A stretch of 32,386 nt of DNA, taken from a virus. The notes under the pieces are model-generated. The model ran no database searches and was not told the origin of the DNA. It was given only the letters and a program-made list of their open reading frames with translations. Made by a program: the position numbers and the translations under genes. The stretch is from IMG/VR virus record IMGVR_UViG_3300010354_000328, positions 1 to 32,386 of that record, one strand, 5' to 3'. Of the stretch, positions 1 to 10,430 are shown piece after piece. Positions within the stretch are counted from its first letter, which is position 1. Each line of letters opens with the position of its first letter.

Positions 1-534
1 GCTATCAATTTCTGGTATAGACGTATCAATAATCTCATCTTCATATTCAAACAATTCACATTTAAGTTCATAAACGTAAGTTTTATTCAACTGATAAAAT
101 GGTTGCTCATGCTCTACAAATTTAATTTCAAATAATCTTTGCCCCAATGGAAAATAAATTAAATCTCCTTCTCTAGGACGGTGATATTCAACTATACCTT
201 CATCTTGATCATCACCCATGAATGGAGTAATAAAGTCTTCAAATCGTTCTTTTGAAATTATAAGTGTTAATTCATCCCTTAAACTCATGCCAAATTTGGT
301 TAAAATATCTCCAGATCCACTATAACCTTCATAGTTAACTATGTAAGCTTCGATCAAATAATTATCATCAAACTTTGAAGACTGCACCTCACGGATAATA
401 TTTTGTGTTCTGATAAACTTTCTTGGAATATATGTGACATCTACTCCATATATTTTAAGTTGTTCATTGATTAGATCTTGGATTAATCTTTGCTCACTTA
501 AAGAGCCTTGTAGAAAAAAGGGATTTAGTGCCAT
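1..534 (-). CDS. 14: Neck protein gp14 (3' end beyond window)
   Basis: This is the N-terminal 178 codons of a T4 gp14-type neck protein. In T4, gp13 and gp14 together close the filled head and form the site where the tail attaches. The gene starts at the ATG at 534-532, which shares one base with the TAA stop of gp13 (TAATG), so the two are probably translationally coupled. The protein begins MALNPFFLQGS and contains NYEGYSGSGDILTKFG, REGDLIYFPLGQRLFEIKF and YVYELKCELFEYEDE, which I recognise from cyanophage gp14 proteins. The frame is open to base 1, so the C-terminus lies outside the window. The identification rests on recalled family sequence and on the adjacent gp13. Confidence 0.9.
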   Translation of the reverse strand, partial: MALNPFFLQGSLSEQRLIQDLINEQLKIYGVDVTYIPRKFIRTQNIIREVQSSKFDDNYLIEAYIVNYEGYSGSGDILTKFGMSLRDELTLIISKERFEDFITPFMGDDQDEGIVEYHRPREGDLIYFPLGQRLFEIKFVEHEQPFYQLNKTYVYELKCELFEYEDEIIDTSIPEIDS

Positions 535-1361
535 TATCCAATAAAGTCGTATGGTGGTAATTCATAATCCATTGCCATTCTCGACTGTATTTCATCCAAT
601 TCCCTTTCCGCATCATCATATATTTGTCTACCATTTAATTCAATTCCACCAGGAAGTTTGACTCCTTGAAACTTAATTAAATTTTGACCCCATTGCCTTT
701 TAATCAATGCGGTAAGATATCTTTTTAAAAAACTATCATTATAAACTTTGGTAAAATCATTTGGATTTAAAATTCTATAGCAATCTAAGACAATAAAATT
801 GTCTGCTTTTTGTGCTCCCCAATCTATATCCAGATACAGTCTATTTTGCCTTTTATTAAATCTAATTTGTTTATCGGTGGTTAGTAGAAAATCAATATCT
901 TCCAGATAAGATTTTACCATTGAATATTGTAGAAGTTCAACTGAGTTGAAATAATATAAATCATTTAAGAATAACTGATATTTAATACTAAACATTCCGC
1001 CAGAAATAGAACTAGTATCAAATTTAAATACTTTTTCTACTCCTATTACAGAATCTGGAACTTGGATATAATTATCACTTTCATACCAATTATATGTTGC
1101 ATTTTTTGAGGTTGTTGTGGTTGTTGTAATTCCAACTCCAGATGGTGGATCTCCAGTTGCTCTATTAATATCTTCCTGTGTAATTTTATATTTTAAATAC
1201 ATCCTTTCGACACCATCAAAGTGTCTTTCTTGGAAAAGTTGTAAAGCATCATCAACCAAATCATCAATTTGATCGTCATTTACGTTTATTTCTAAAACCG
1301 GAGCTCCAAGACGTCTTAAGCAATAATCAATTAGTCCTTGGCGAGATGATGGTTGCGCCAT
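534..1361 (-). CDS. 13: Neck protein gp13
   Basis: This is a 275-residue T4 gp13-type neck (head completion) protein; T4 gp13 is slightly longer, about 309 residues. It acts late, at the portal vertex, with gp14. The N-terminus MAQPSSRQGLIDYCLRRLGA followed by PVLEINVNDDQIDDLVDDAL is characteristic of cyanophage gp13, and the C-terminal half contains LNPNDFTKVYNDSFLKRYL. A T4-type late promoter (TATAAATA, 1387-1394) lies 25 nt upstream of the ATG, so this gene heads a late gp13-gp14 transcript. The run of threonines near residue 80 is probably a flexible loop. The start is supported by the promoter distance and the conserved N-terminus. Confidence 0.92.
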   Translation of the reverse strand: MAQPSSRQGLIDYCLRRLGAPVLEINVNDDQIDDLVDDALQLFQERHFDGVERMYLKYKITQEDINRATGDPPSGVGITTTTTTSKNATYNWYESDNYIQVPDSVIGVEKVFKFDTSSISGGMFSIKYQLFLNDLYYFNSVELLQYSMVKSYLEDIDFLLTTDKQIRFNKRQNRLYLDIDWGAQKADNFIVLDCYRILNPNDFTKVYNDSFLKRYLTALIKRQWGQNLIKFQGVKLPGGIELNGRQIYDDAERELDEIQSRMAMDYELPPYDFIG

Positions 1362-1386
1362 TTATAATAATTCTACGTTATAAGGG

Positions 1387-1394
1387 TATTTATA
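1387..1394 (-). promoter_or_regulatory. T4-type late promoter for gp13-gp14
   Basis: The minus strand reads TATAAATA, a full match to the T4 late promoter core recognised by the gp55 sigma factor with the sliding clamp. It lies 25 nt upstream of the gp13 ATG and overlaps the TAA stop codon (1390-1392) of the preceding 59-residue gene. There is no -35 element, as expected for this promoter class. Confidence 0.8.
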
Positions 1395-1569
1395 TTGTAT
1401 TTGAATTAAGATTTGATAGAACTTCTTGCTGTTTTAAGTATAGTTTAAAGTAAGATTTTGCAATATTTCGCAAATCATCAACATCATCTATCTTATCTAT
1501 TTCTGATGCATATTTGTAGTATTCAAAACTTTTACTTAGATTTTCTAGATCAATTTTATCAGGATCCAT
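1390..1569 (-). CDS. Conserved small cyanophage protein, 59 aa
   Basis: This 59-codon frame starts at the ATG at 1569, inside the end of the preceding gene (11-base overlap), and stops at TAA 1392-1390. The protein begins MDPDKIDLENLSKSFEYYKY and continues as an acidic, probably alpha-helical chain with FKLYLKQQE near its end. I recall similar small proteins next to gp13 in other T4-like cyanophages, but their function is not known to me. The position between a DUF4815 virion protein and gp13 suggests late expression and perhaps a small structural or assembly role, which is inference. Its stop codon overlaps the gp13 late promoter. Confidence 0.75.
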   Translation of the reverse strand: MDPDKIDLENLSKSFEYYKYASEIDKIDDVDDLRNIAKSYFKLYLKQQEVLSNLNSNTI

Positions 1570-1762
1570 TTATCAACTCCCTTAATAGTAATTTTATTTC
1601 ATTAATGTCTTTTTTCATTTGTTCAATTTCATCTTTTTGTTTTCTTTTATCATTTCTCATTTTAATATATTCATCATAACTGTGTGTATCACAATTAACT
1701 ATTGCTCCTGTTTTTTCATCTCTAAAAAGGTCTTTGTGACCCTCTACTTTAATCATTCCCAT
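1559..1762 (-). CDS. Conserved small protein with C-terminal coiled coil, 67 aa
   Basis: This 67-residue protein begins MGMIKVEGHKDLFRDEKTGA and ends in a charged heptad-like helix (roughly residues 35-64, DKRKQKDEIEQMKKDINEIK), which looks like a short coiled coil. It starts one base after the stop of the 2,359-residue virion protein and overlaps the start of the next small gene by 11 bases, so it belongs to the same late transcript. I recall homologues at this place in cyanophages (often annotated only as structural or hypothetical), but I cannot name a function. The coiled coil suggests an oligomerising accessory of the neck or baseplate, which is inference. Confidence 0.8.
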   Translation of the reverse strand: MGMIKVEGHKDLFRDEKTGAIVNCDTHSYDEYIKMRNDKRKQKDEIEQMKKDINEIKLLLRELINGS

Positions 1763-1763
1763 A

Positions 1764-4700
1764 TTATGCTAATGCAATGACTCTTAAATCTTTTAATGTA
1801 ACTGGTTTTGATTCATTTGTACTATTCATTACTATTTTAATGACAAATCCAGAAAATGGTTCCAGATTATCTGCGGTAAATTGATATTCTGAAAATTGAT
1901 TTTCTGAATTAGGTCTAACAAATCTATCTGGTAGACCACTATTTTTAGAAACATCAACAACTCTATTTCCATACCCATCATTATCTGTATCAACAAGATT
2001 ATCATATCCTGGGAATAAAATATATGATTGTGTTATTTCACTTGAATCTGACTTAAACAATTTATATAATACTCTAAAGTCTGCCTGACTTGGTCTATTC
2101 ACACCAACCAAAACTTTTAATGCAGATGCATTTTGCTCTAGATCGATTCTCTTAGAAATATACACCGACCCATGAGGATCACCAGATATTTGATTTGATC
2201 TTCCATCTAAAACATAATCTGCAATTGGTTTATTAATCCTATTTCTACCTAAAACAACAAGAGAGTTGCTGACATCAAGAACTGGTGATAAATTTGGATC
2301 ATCAGATTGCATTCTAATTTTAAAAGTCAAAGACTTATTTTTTGGTAGAGATGTTAAATAACGTTTTTCATTAATCTCAGAGCATACCATTCTAACGTCT
2401 GGTAAAAACTTGGTTCTATTAATTTCAACATCTTCATATCCTTTATCTTGGAAAGAAACCTCATTTCCACCAGCACTAGTTCCAGTAACAGTTCTTACTC
2501 TAGCAGAAATTGTAGTATTTTGACCTGGTGTTATAGTTGAAAACTGTGGCAGTATATTACTATATTGGATATTTTTAGATGCTGAAACTGCAGATCCACC
2601 GAAAGCACCATTGGATTTAAAGTTTAACATAGTTGATCCAGATGATCTAGATCCTCTATCAAAGGCAAGATAATATTTATCCATAGTTTTGTATGATTGA
2701 ATTTCTGGATTATCTGCCATCTCATGTGTTGTATTAATTTTAGTCAATGAAACCCCATTACACTCATATTTTCTACAAACTGTTCCTGAATTATGTGACT
2801 GAATATTAGATCCATCAAGTCCTCTACTACTAATACCTAAAGTGTTACCAGAATTAATTGAATTATATTCAATAATTTCCGTACCAACCTGAATATATCC
2901 TCTAGAAGTAGTTATTCCCTCAAAAGTATCAAATCCAGATGTACTTGCTAAAGAAATTAAAGTTGAATTTGCAGTTAGATTTCCTGCCAATGAAACTGGA
3001 GCAGTATCTGGAGAACATCCAACAATTTGAATAACATTATTACCAGAATGCATTGAATGATTATACTGGGTTACTTCAAAAATATTTCCAGAGTGAAGGG
3101 GTCCTAACTGAGTTGAGTTAGAAATCGTAACTGCTGGAGAAGGTGCAATTGCTGCATCTCCACTATAAACTAATAAGTTGCCTGAGAAATTTTCACCTTG
3201 AACATTTGTTAGATAAAGAGTATCGGTGCTAGATATTGCGCTAATTGATATTCTTCCATCTTTACCACGCTGAACGGAACTTGTAGTAATTCCCAAAATA
3301 TCTCCAACTGAATAACCGTTTCCTGCACTTGTTATGGTTACTCCTGTAACTCCACCATCAGAACATACTATGGTTGCCTGCGCTCCAGTGCCATTTCCAG
3401 TTATTGGATACAAACTTACACCGGTATAAGTTGTTGAAGAGCTTGTATATCCAATTCCAGTATTTGCAATAGAAACAGTTGAAATTGGTCCACCAATTTT
3501 CTCAATAAATCCTGTGCTTTCTGGTAATCCAGCAGATCCATGTGAGACTTTTCTACCAACACTTAGTTCTGTTGGTAAAGCAGTTGTTCCAGAAGAAAAA
3601 GTAACTTTTAATTTTCTTGGTAATCCATTAATTGGATTTTCTGTTAAAATTGGTATAGGATTTTCTACTGATAAGTTATTTGCTCTTAGTGGCGGATTGT
3701 ACCAATAAACACTACCATCATTACTTGTAAAATTAGCCTTATGAAGTCTAAATTTCATGTCTTCATATTGACTTGCAGTCCAAATCGTTCCATTTTGTGA
3801 TTTGAATAGACTACCTCTTGAATATTGTTGAGAAACAACAACTGCTTCCGCTTGTGGTAAAGATTGTGTAGTGATGGTTGTTTCACCCATTTTGGCAATC
3901 CAAACATTATAAGCATCTGAATTGGGTGAAAGTAGAACAAAACAGTATTCAACTCCTGGTTGCAAATAAATCGGGGATGGGAAAGTTATTCTAGTTGCTA
4001 CACTTGCATCATTTGAAACTTCAATATCCGATGGTTCCAAAACAACTCGTGCAAAATCCTGAACAAGTTGGTTAGTTGGAGTTCCCAATTCAACTGTTCT
4101 TATTTCAACAAAAAGATTAGCAGTTGAATCTTTAGATTGGAAATAAACATCTAAAGAAGTTAAAAATGCTCCAGTTTCATCTACAGTAAAAGACTGCGCT
4201 AGTGGATCTTTACCTCTTCTTGGTGGAGGTGGTGGAGGATTTCTAACAGTTACATAACTTGTTGTTTGAGTCTGAACTATTCCATTAGCAGTATAGGTTG
4301 TTTGTGCATCACTTACCGATGCTGCATCACCAGGAATTGCTGGTTGATTTGTTGAACTTTGAGTTAATTTAAAAACTCTTTGTCCGCTTCTAACTCTAAC
4401 TTCTGGTGTTGGTGTGGTATTAGGATCACGAATAAAAAATGATCCTTGTAAACTTCCAGTCTGGTCTGTAATTAAACGAATATTTGAAACAACAGCAACA
4501 GCATTGCTTGTTTGACCAACTAATCTAGAACCAACTGCAAGAGCCCCTCCATATGTCGTTAAACTTTCGTCAGCCAAAGATCTCACATCAATATTAAGAA
4601 CAGTTGATGATGCTGAATATGATGATGGTAAAGTTTGACTTGTGTTATATGGGTTTGTTGAATAAATTTTTTCTGGATTATTATATGGACCAGATTTATG

Positions 4701-7700
4701 ATTCGCAGTTGCAATTCTGGCTCTAAAAATTTCAAGATCAGTTACAATATGACTAATTCCTCTTACAGTCTCACCTACCTGAAAAACTCCAGATTGCATA
4801 GTAATTTCAATCAACTTTGGAACAACATCCAAGTTATCTATTGCATCTAAAAAGTGATAATGTCTAGTTAAAGGTCTTAATGCACCTGCACTAAATTGAA
4901 CATTTCTAGATCTCATGTAAGGATCTGGTTGACTACTAACTCTTACATCTTCAACATATGTGTACTCTCTTCCACCAGAAAATACAGTTCTCCTATTGTT
5001 GATGTAAATATTTCTAACCCAATTATCTGTTGCTGGATTTAATACAATGTCACCGCTATATTCAATAACATTAAATGGATTGACATTTTCAATTCTTGAA
5101 GCTAAGTTTTGTCGCAACCACAATGTTTCTTCATAATCAAGTGTGATAAGATCTCCAGTTTTTCTTACGTTACTATCTAAAAGATTTAAATTGGTGTCAA
5201 AATCTGCAGTTTCTGTATTAATAGTAGGATCTAAAGCTAATTGTAATCCAAGAGACCAAAAATCAACTTTTGGTCCTAAAGTTTTTCTTGCAGTGTCTAC
5301 GGTACAATTAACATCTGGATCGGATAATTCTATAAAAGCATTGTCCTTAAAATCATCTGCAAAAAATCCTGTTTTAAATCTTGTTAAACCTTCAGCATCT
5401 TGAACTTGCAGTGTTTGTGTGTTTAATTCTAACAAACTTAATGAAGTTGTTATTTCTAAATTTTCTATTCTATCTTCTAGTTGACCGATATCGCGCATTG
5501 TATATCTTTTATTATCAACTAGAGTGATTTGTACATCATCTGGATCATACAAATATGCTGGATAGTCAATTGTAGCAAGATCCATTGCCTCTTCAACATT
5601 GACTGGTAAAGTTGGATTTGGCGATGAAACTCCTTGAATTACAGATATCTGACCTAACTTATTCAGAACAACTCTATCTTTTCTTGGTAAGTAATATGAA
5701 TAAGAAACGAAAGAACTCTCACCTGGAGATATTACATAAGAAAATGGTGGCGAAGCAAAAGATTTATCTTCAAATGTAAATGGTGATTTATTAGTATCAG
5801 TAAATCTAGAAACTCTAGGTCTAAAGTCTAATGTATCTGTCGCTCTTCTTCCATTTGGTAATAATGGAATATCTTTTTCAAATCTTTCAGATTGATATGA
5901 ATTAACTGTTATAATATCTCCAGAATCATTAATTGGAACATCATAGTAATTGAAAATCACTAAAAGTTGTCGACTTGGTGCGGCTGCTCCAGGTAATCTT
6001 ACAATCTTGGAATAATCATAGTATTGATTTTTTTGTCCTTTATCTAAAGTATAGTTATTTGTTAAATTGGAGTAGACACCAAGAGTTACATCCAATAGTT
6101 GTGCTCTTATTTGCGATTCTTCAAAAATTACATCTTCACCCGCAATAAATTTATTAGAATTCAAATAAACAAATTCGATATCAACACCATTAGATAATCT
6201 TGTTACTATCTGACCTATAGCTCGACTTGTTACACCTCTAATTTTTTCTCCAAGAATAGATTGAGTATTTAAGGATAATCCATTAGGGAATGATAGTTTG
6301 TCTAAAATAGGAGCAGATGTATCTAGAGATTCGTAAATTGCAATAACATTAGTTACATCTGGAAGATTTAGTGATATTTCTTCATCTTCAACTCGCAATC
6401 CATAAAATTGACTACTGCTCAATCCACTAATAGCTGTGGAAATTCCACTATTACTCTTATTTACTGATAACTTTTCACTTCTTGTAAATATTTTATTTTT
6501 ATTAGAAACAATATTTTTTCTTAATGTAACATTAACTGTAGTTGTAGCTGGTTGAGAAGCTAACAAACCAGTTATATTAAGTTGCGTACCATTATTAGTT
6601 ATTGTGACCTGATCACTTGATAGGCTTTCAATAGTTCCATTTCCATATATAATAGAATATTTTTCTTCGTCAAATGGTTCAAAAAATGCACTAGTAATTC
6701 CAGTATTAGCAATGGTCAAAGTCATTTCACCATTTGCATTAGTTGTTCTTTCTCTAATTTGAGTCGAAATGACTAAATTAGCATCAGAAAGATTAACACT
6801 TGAAACATTTTGATTTGTAAGAGTTGCATACATTGATGTATTTGCACCATCTACAACATTTGGAGTTTGGAGTGTAAATGAAACATTTAACTCTGATGTT
6901 GGTAGTGTTCCATCATTAACATTTGATATACTAGGTACAGATCCCAATTCAATTCTATTTCCTTCAGGAAATACTCTAACAACTCTATTGTAGGTAATCA
7001 AATTTTGATTTGGTTTTTGATATCCAATAATACTATTTGTTGATATTCCAATAAAAGATCTTCCTGGAGAAGTAGCTATTCCAGCAGTTCCAATAGTTAT
7101 TGTATCTGAGGCAGTAAAATCTGGTGCTATTCTTGGAGTTAAAACTGAGTCTGCTGAAAAATTAACCTTCATCGCAGGAGTTATCCCTGGTGCATTTTGA
7201 AATACTGATTTTATGTCATCTTTCGTAAATGCAAAAATTTGATTAATTGACCTGGAAATAACGGTTGTACCGTTAATAGATACTTGTTCACCAACGATAA
7301 AAGTTCCAGAAGTGTTTGATAAAGTAACAGTAGCACTCGATGCAGCACTGCTCAAATATCCAGAAGCTCCACTACTTAGTCCTTTTATGTAAGTTCCTTT
7401 AGGTGCGTTTGATGAATCTAATGGTAAATTAAGAACTAAATTTGTATAAGTTTGAATATCAAACAAATATAAATCCCAATTAGTAGATGCATTTTGATAT
7501 GCGGCATCTGTTACATTAAATCCATAAACTCTAGCTTCTCCAATCGAAGTTGATCCTGTACCAGCGGATCCTTTTCTAACTCCAAACAAAGAAATTTTTG
7601 TTCCACTTGTACTTATTCCTACATATGGAGAACCATATACATTATTAACTGTTAACTTAGAACCGAATTCATATGGAACTAAAGCAGCACTAACATTTGC

Positions 7701-8843
7701 TGTTTCTCGTGGTTTTGGTACATCTAAATTTGTAGATCCTGGAATATCTATGTCATAACCTCTAACATAAGCTTTTCCTGGAGAAACTCTAACTACTAAA
7801 GAATCATCTGAAGGAATATTTCCTTGCTCTGTTTTTTGAGTAGATTGATAAACCCCATCATTGTTTATATTATCATTTAATGAATTTAATACATCAACAT
7901 TAAATTGATTAAGTGCATAATTTCCAGACTCATCAAAAGTTCTTTGAGCAAAATAATCTTTTATAATGGAATATACGGATTTATCTTGAAGTTTTTTAAT
8001 TTCTCCGCGATCAATTCTGATCAATTCTACAAAGTTTTTATCATCAAAGTCATCTAATATTTTTTTAGTTAAAAATGTTTTTATTCTAAATCTATCTGCT
8101 CCTGGAGAACTAAAATTTGAAAATCCCCTTGCGTTATCATTCAAAGATAAATCTTCATCCGATGTTATAATTTCTTCTTGAATAGATAGACCAACTCTAT
8201 AACTTGGAGAATTGTTATATGGATCGAGGATTATAGTAGAATTTTCAACATTTACAAATGTACCTCTTATAAAATAAACACCCTGAGCAAGATTGACAGA
8301 TGCACCAGTTGCTGAAGCATTTAAATCTATTAAACTTGCAATCGTATCACCACTGTTTATAGTTGTATTTCCATATGTTATATTATCTAATGCTATCAAG
8401 ATTTCACCATCTTCAAATCTTGAAGTTTCGTAATCAGATCCAGTTGTATTGTACTTAATATAAAGAGTAATATACTCAACACCATCATTTGGAGGTATAC
8501 TGTAGTTTTTAATAACTGCGGTAACGCCAGAATTTTGTCCCTGAATTCTAACACCAATAAGTTTATCAAGATATAAACTTACATCTAGTCCCAAATGGGT
8601 AGAATTTATTTTTAGCGAATAATAACTACTATCATAAGTAATGGATCCTGGTATGACCATTGATCCTTCTTTAAATAAATGACTTCCAAAAGATTCAATT
8701 TGATTTTGGAAAATAGACTGTAAAGTAGTCAGTTCTCTTGCTTGAACTGGAAATCCTGGTTTAAATAAAACTTTATAAAAGTTTTTATCAACACTATAAT
8801 CGTCGTAATATGGATTGATATTAAAATTAGTTTTCTGTGGCAT
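1764..8843 (-). CDS. Large DUF4815-type virion structural protein, 2,359 aa
   Basis: This very large beta-rich protein begins MPQKTNFNINPYYDDYSVDK and continues with VLFKPGFPVQARELTTLQSI, the start of the DUF4815 family found in phage virion proteins. Near residue 1535 there is a six-proline run, PPPPPPRRGKDPLAQSF, probably a rigid hinge. It precedes a compact domain (about 1540-1660) rich in aromatic and beta-strand patterns such as FPSPIYLQPGVEYCFVLL. Around residues 1800-1860 it has GIGY and GNGTGA repeats like those in its two upstream neighbours. It starts three bases after gp8 and ends one base before the next small gene, so it is part of the late baseplate operon. It is probably a baseplate or fibre-attachment component. 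Its exact T4 counterpart (gp9 or gp10 position) is unclear to me. Confidence 0.85.
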   Translation of the reverse strand: MPQKTNFNINPYYDDYSVDKNFYKVLFKPGFPVQARELTTLQSIFQNQIESFGSHLFKEGSMVIPGSITYDSSYYSLKINSTHLGLDVSLYLDKLIGVRIQGQNSGVTAVIKNYSIPPNDGVEYITLYIKYNTTGSDYETSRFEDGEILIALDNITYGNTTINSGDTIASLIDLNASATGASVNLAQGVYFIRGTFVNVENSTIILDPYNNSPSYRVGLSIQEEIITSDEDLSLNDNARGFSNFSSPGADRFRIKTFLTKKILDDFDDKNFVELIRIDRGEIKKLQDKSVYSIIKDYFAQRTFDESGNYALNQFNVDVLNSLNDNINNDGVYQSTQKTEQGNIPSDDSLVVRVSPGKAYVRGYDIDIPGSTNLDVPKPRETANVSAALVPYEFGSKLTVNNVYGSPYVGISTSGTKISLFGVRKGSAGTGSTSIGEARVYGFNVTDAAYQNASTNWDLYLFDIQTYTNLVLNLPLDSSNAPKGTYIKGLSSGASGYLSSAASSATVTLSNTSGTFIVGEQVSINGTTVISRSINQIFAFTKDDIKSVFQNAPGITPAMKVNFSADSVLTPRIAPDFTASDTITIGTAGIATSPGRSFIGISTNSIIGYQKPNQNLITYNRVVRVFPEGNRIELGSVPSISNVNDGTLPTSELNVSFTLQTPNVVDGANTSMYATLTNQNVSSVNLSDANLVISTQIRERTTNANGEMTLTIANTGITSAFFEPFDEEKYSIIYGNGTIESLSSDQVTITNNGTQLNITGLLASQPATTTVNVTLRKNIVSNKNKIFTRSEKLSVNKSNSGISTAISGLSSSQFYGLRVEDEEISLNLPDVTNVIAIYESLDTSAPILDKLSFPNGLSLNTQSILGEKIRGVTSRAIGQIVTRLSNGVDIEFVYLNSNKFIAGEDVIFEESQIRAQLLDVTLGVYSNLTNNYTLDKGQKNQYYDYSKIVRLPGAAAPSRQLLVIFNYYDVPINDSGDIITVNSYQSERFEKDIPLLPNGRRATDTLDFRPRVSRFTDTNKSPFTFEDKSFASPPFSYVISPGESSFVSYSYYLPRKDRVVLNKLGQISVIQGVSSPNPTLPVNVEEAMDLATIDYPAYLYDPDDVQITLVDNKRYTMRDIGQLEDRIENLEITTSLSLLELNTQTLQVQDAEGLTRFKTGFFADDFKDNAFIELSDPDVNCTVDTARKTLGPKVDFWSLGLQLALDPTINTETADFDTNLNLLDSNVRKTGDLITLDYEETLWLRQNLASRIENVNPFNVIEYSGDIVLNPATDNWVRNIYINNRRTVFSGGREYTYVEDVRVSSQPDPYMRSRNVQFSAGALRPLTRHYHFLDAIDNLDVVPKLIEITMQSGVFQVGETVRGISHIVTDLEIFRARIATANHKSGPYNNPEKIYSTNPYNTSQTLPSSYSASSTVLNIDVRSLADESLTTYGGALAVGSRLVGQTSNAVAVVSNIRLITDQTGSLQGSFFIRDPNTTPTPEVRVRSGQRVFKLTQSSTNQPAIPGDAASVSDAQTTYTANGIVQTQTTSYVTVRNPPPPPPRRGKDPLAQSFTVDETGAFLTSLDVYFQSKDSTANLFVEIRTVELGTPTNQLVQDFARVVLEPSDIEVSNDASVATRITFPSPIYLQPGVEYCFVLLSPNSDAYNVWIAKMGETTITTQSLPQAEAVVVSQQYSRGSLFKSQNGTIWTASQYEDMKFRLHKANFTSNDGSVYWYNPPLRANNLSVENPIPILTENPINGLPRKLKVTFSSGTTALPTELSVGRKVSHGSAGLPESTGFIEKIGGPISTVSIANTGIGYTSSSTTYTGVSLYPITGNGTGAQATIVCSDGGVTGVTITSAGNGYSVGDILGITTSSVQRGKDGRISISAISSTDTLYLTNVQGENFSGNLLVYSGDAAIAPSPAVTISNSTQLGPLHSGNIFEVTQYNHSMHSGNNVIQIVGCSPDTAPVSLAGNLTANSTLISLASTSGFDTFEGITTSRGYIQVGTEIIEYNSINSGNTLGISSRGLDGSNIQSHNSGTVCRKYECNGVSLTKINTTHEMADNPEIQSYKTMDKYYLAFDRGSRSSGSTMLNFKSNGAFGGSAVSASKNIQYSNILPQFSTITPGQNTTISARVRTVTGTSAGGNEVSFQDKGYEDVEINRTKFLPDVRMVCSEINEKRYLTSLPKNKSLTFKIRMQSDDPNLSPVLDVSNSLVVLGRNRINKPIADYVLDGRSNQISGDPHGSVYISKRIDLEQNASALKVLVGVNRPSQADFRVLYKLFKSDSSEITQSYILFPGYDNLVDTDNDGYGNRVVDVSKNSGLPDRFVRPNSENQFSEYQFTADNLEPFSGFVIKIVMNSTNESKPVTLKDLRVIALA

Positions 8844-8846
8844 TTT

Positions 8847-10412
8847 TTAAAATTCCAGGATGATTTTAATGTCTTCTTTTTGGCGGGTATTTCTTGTAAT
8901 CAATGGTCTATTATCCAAATAAATTATTTGCCCCGATCCTTTATTTATCTCTGGTGATGCAAGACCTTTATTAAAAATAATTCCAAGATTAATTAATTTA
9001 TTTCCTGTTGGATTTGTTGTAATTCCAGAGAATCCAGTGTCAACTGATCCAGAAAATCCAGAGATATTTCCACCTATTGGATTTGCTGAAGACTCAAATG
9101 ATAAAACTCTCGATCTAGTTGAAATTCCAACAGAATCAGTTTCATCATATGTTCCAGTGTTAAAATATAACGAACGATCTTGAATATATTTCAGAACGTT
9201 AGTTTCGGCATCATAAGAAACTACATAACCATATGCAATACCGTTTGTTACTTGTTGTGAAATTATTTCTCCAACTTGAGGATTTTGTAAACTTACACTT
9301 CCACTATTAAACTTAATAGCGTAAGTTGATGAAAATTGATTTCCAGTAAATGTTGATGTTGAACCAATAGAAGTCGGATTTTTTAAAATACCAACTTGAG
9401 CAAACTTGGTATCTATTGGAAAGTCTTTTGTTGAGTCATCAAATCTTGCATATAACATTACCCTATCTGTACCAAGTTCTTGGTATATATCAAATCCGTG
9501 ACCTTTAGATGGGGGAATAATTGGAATTAATCTTGCAGATTCTGTGATAGAGTTAACAATAGAAGTTTCCAAATCAACTTGTCCAAAAGTATATCCTTTT
9601 CCACCAGAAGTTACTACAGCATTTGTTATCTTTCCGCTGGTAACAGTTAAAACAACTTTACCTCCAGTTCCATCACCATTAATACTAACTTCTCTGTTAT
9701 TAAGCGAAGCAGAGTATCCAGATCCTTGTTTATCAATATATACTTTTTTAATTTTATTATTATTTACATCAGAATCAGAGTTTTCTCTAACAGATTGAAT
9801 TTGTGCATCACTAGATGCTAACCAATCATTAGGAACTGTAATGTATTCCGTTGAATCAAATTTGATAATATCACCAGGTGCTACGGTAAAAAGATATTTC
9901 CATAAATAACCATCACCACTCTCTCCAGCTCTAGATGGTTCCAAATCTGTAAATAATGGTTCATCTTGAGAAGCATTGCCAATGGTATTAATTCCGGATG
10001 AACCATTGTCTATGCAAATGTATACTTTATAGTCCCTATTCATTACATAATAATTTGCATCATATAACCTCGTAGATTGTGTAAGAGGTGATGGATTAGT
10101 CAAACTATAATCCGACCTATACATTTCATATCGTGTTCCAGAAGCCCAATCAATTCTTCTAATAACTCTTCTAACATTTGAAGTTGTAACTCTTCTACCA
10201 TACATCATAGTGTCCGATGCATGGTAAATATTGGATACATTATCTACTGGAGCAATATCTACTTGGTTCCAATTTGCATTTCTACCAAATCCAACTGTAG
10301 TGGGATTTGGTAGACCCACAAAAATATAATAAGAATTATTTGGATCACTAAAAGAATCTATAAAATTTGAAGCATTTAATATTCTAAACTGATCTGTAAC
10401 AATTGCAGACAT
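8847..10412 (-). CDS. 8: Baseplate wedge protein gp8
   Basis: This 521-residue protein is homologous to T4 baseplate wedge gp8 (about 334 residues). From memory of T4 gp8, three regions align: SGDGYLWKYLFTV with T4 PGDGYVWEYLFEI, STEYITVPNDW with NEYIVVP, and the extreme C-terminus SGQIIYLDNRPLITRN...IKIILEF with SGEMIYMENRPPI...INILFTF. The N-terminus MSAIVTDQFRILNASNF is typical of cyanophage gp8. An insertion of roughly 200 residues in the middle (about 220-430) carries GSGY and DGTGG repeats shared with the flanking giant proteins and explains the extra length. A TATAAATA late promoter lies 18 nt before the start. The start is supported by promoter distance and the conserved N-terminus. 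Confidence 0.92.
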   Translation of the reverse strand: MSAIVTDQFRILNASNFIDSFSDPNNSYYIFVGLPNPTTVGFGRNANWNQVDIAPVDNVSNIYHASDTMMYGRRVTTSNVRRVIRRIDWASGTRYEMYRSDYSLTNPSPLTQSTRLYDANYYVMNRDYKVYICIDNGSSGINTIGNASQDEPLFTDLEPSRAGESGDGYLWKYLFTVAPGDIIKFDSTEYITVPNDWLASSDAQIQSVRENSDSDVNNNKIKKVYIDKQGSGYSASLNNREVSINGDGTGGKVVLTVTSGKITNAVVTSGGKGYTFGQVDLETSIVNSITESARLIPIIPPSKGHGFDIYQELGTDRVMLYARFDDSTKDFPIDTKFAQVGILKNPTSIGSTSTFTGNQFSSTYAIKFNSGSVSLQNPQVGEIISQQVTNGIAYGYVVSYDAETNVLKYIQDRSLYFNTGTYDETDSVGISTRSRVLSFESSANPIGGNISGFSGSVDTGFSGITTNPTGNKLINLGIIFNKGLASPEINKGSGQIIYLDNRPLITRNTRQKEDIKIILEF

Positions 10413-10430
10413 ATTATTAGGTTTTTTTTC

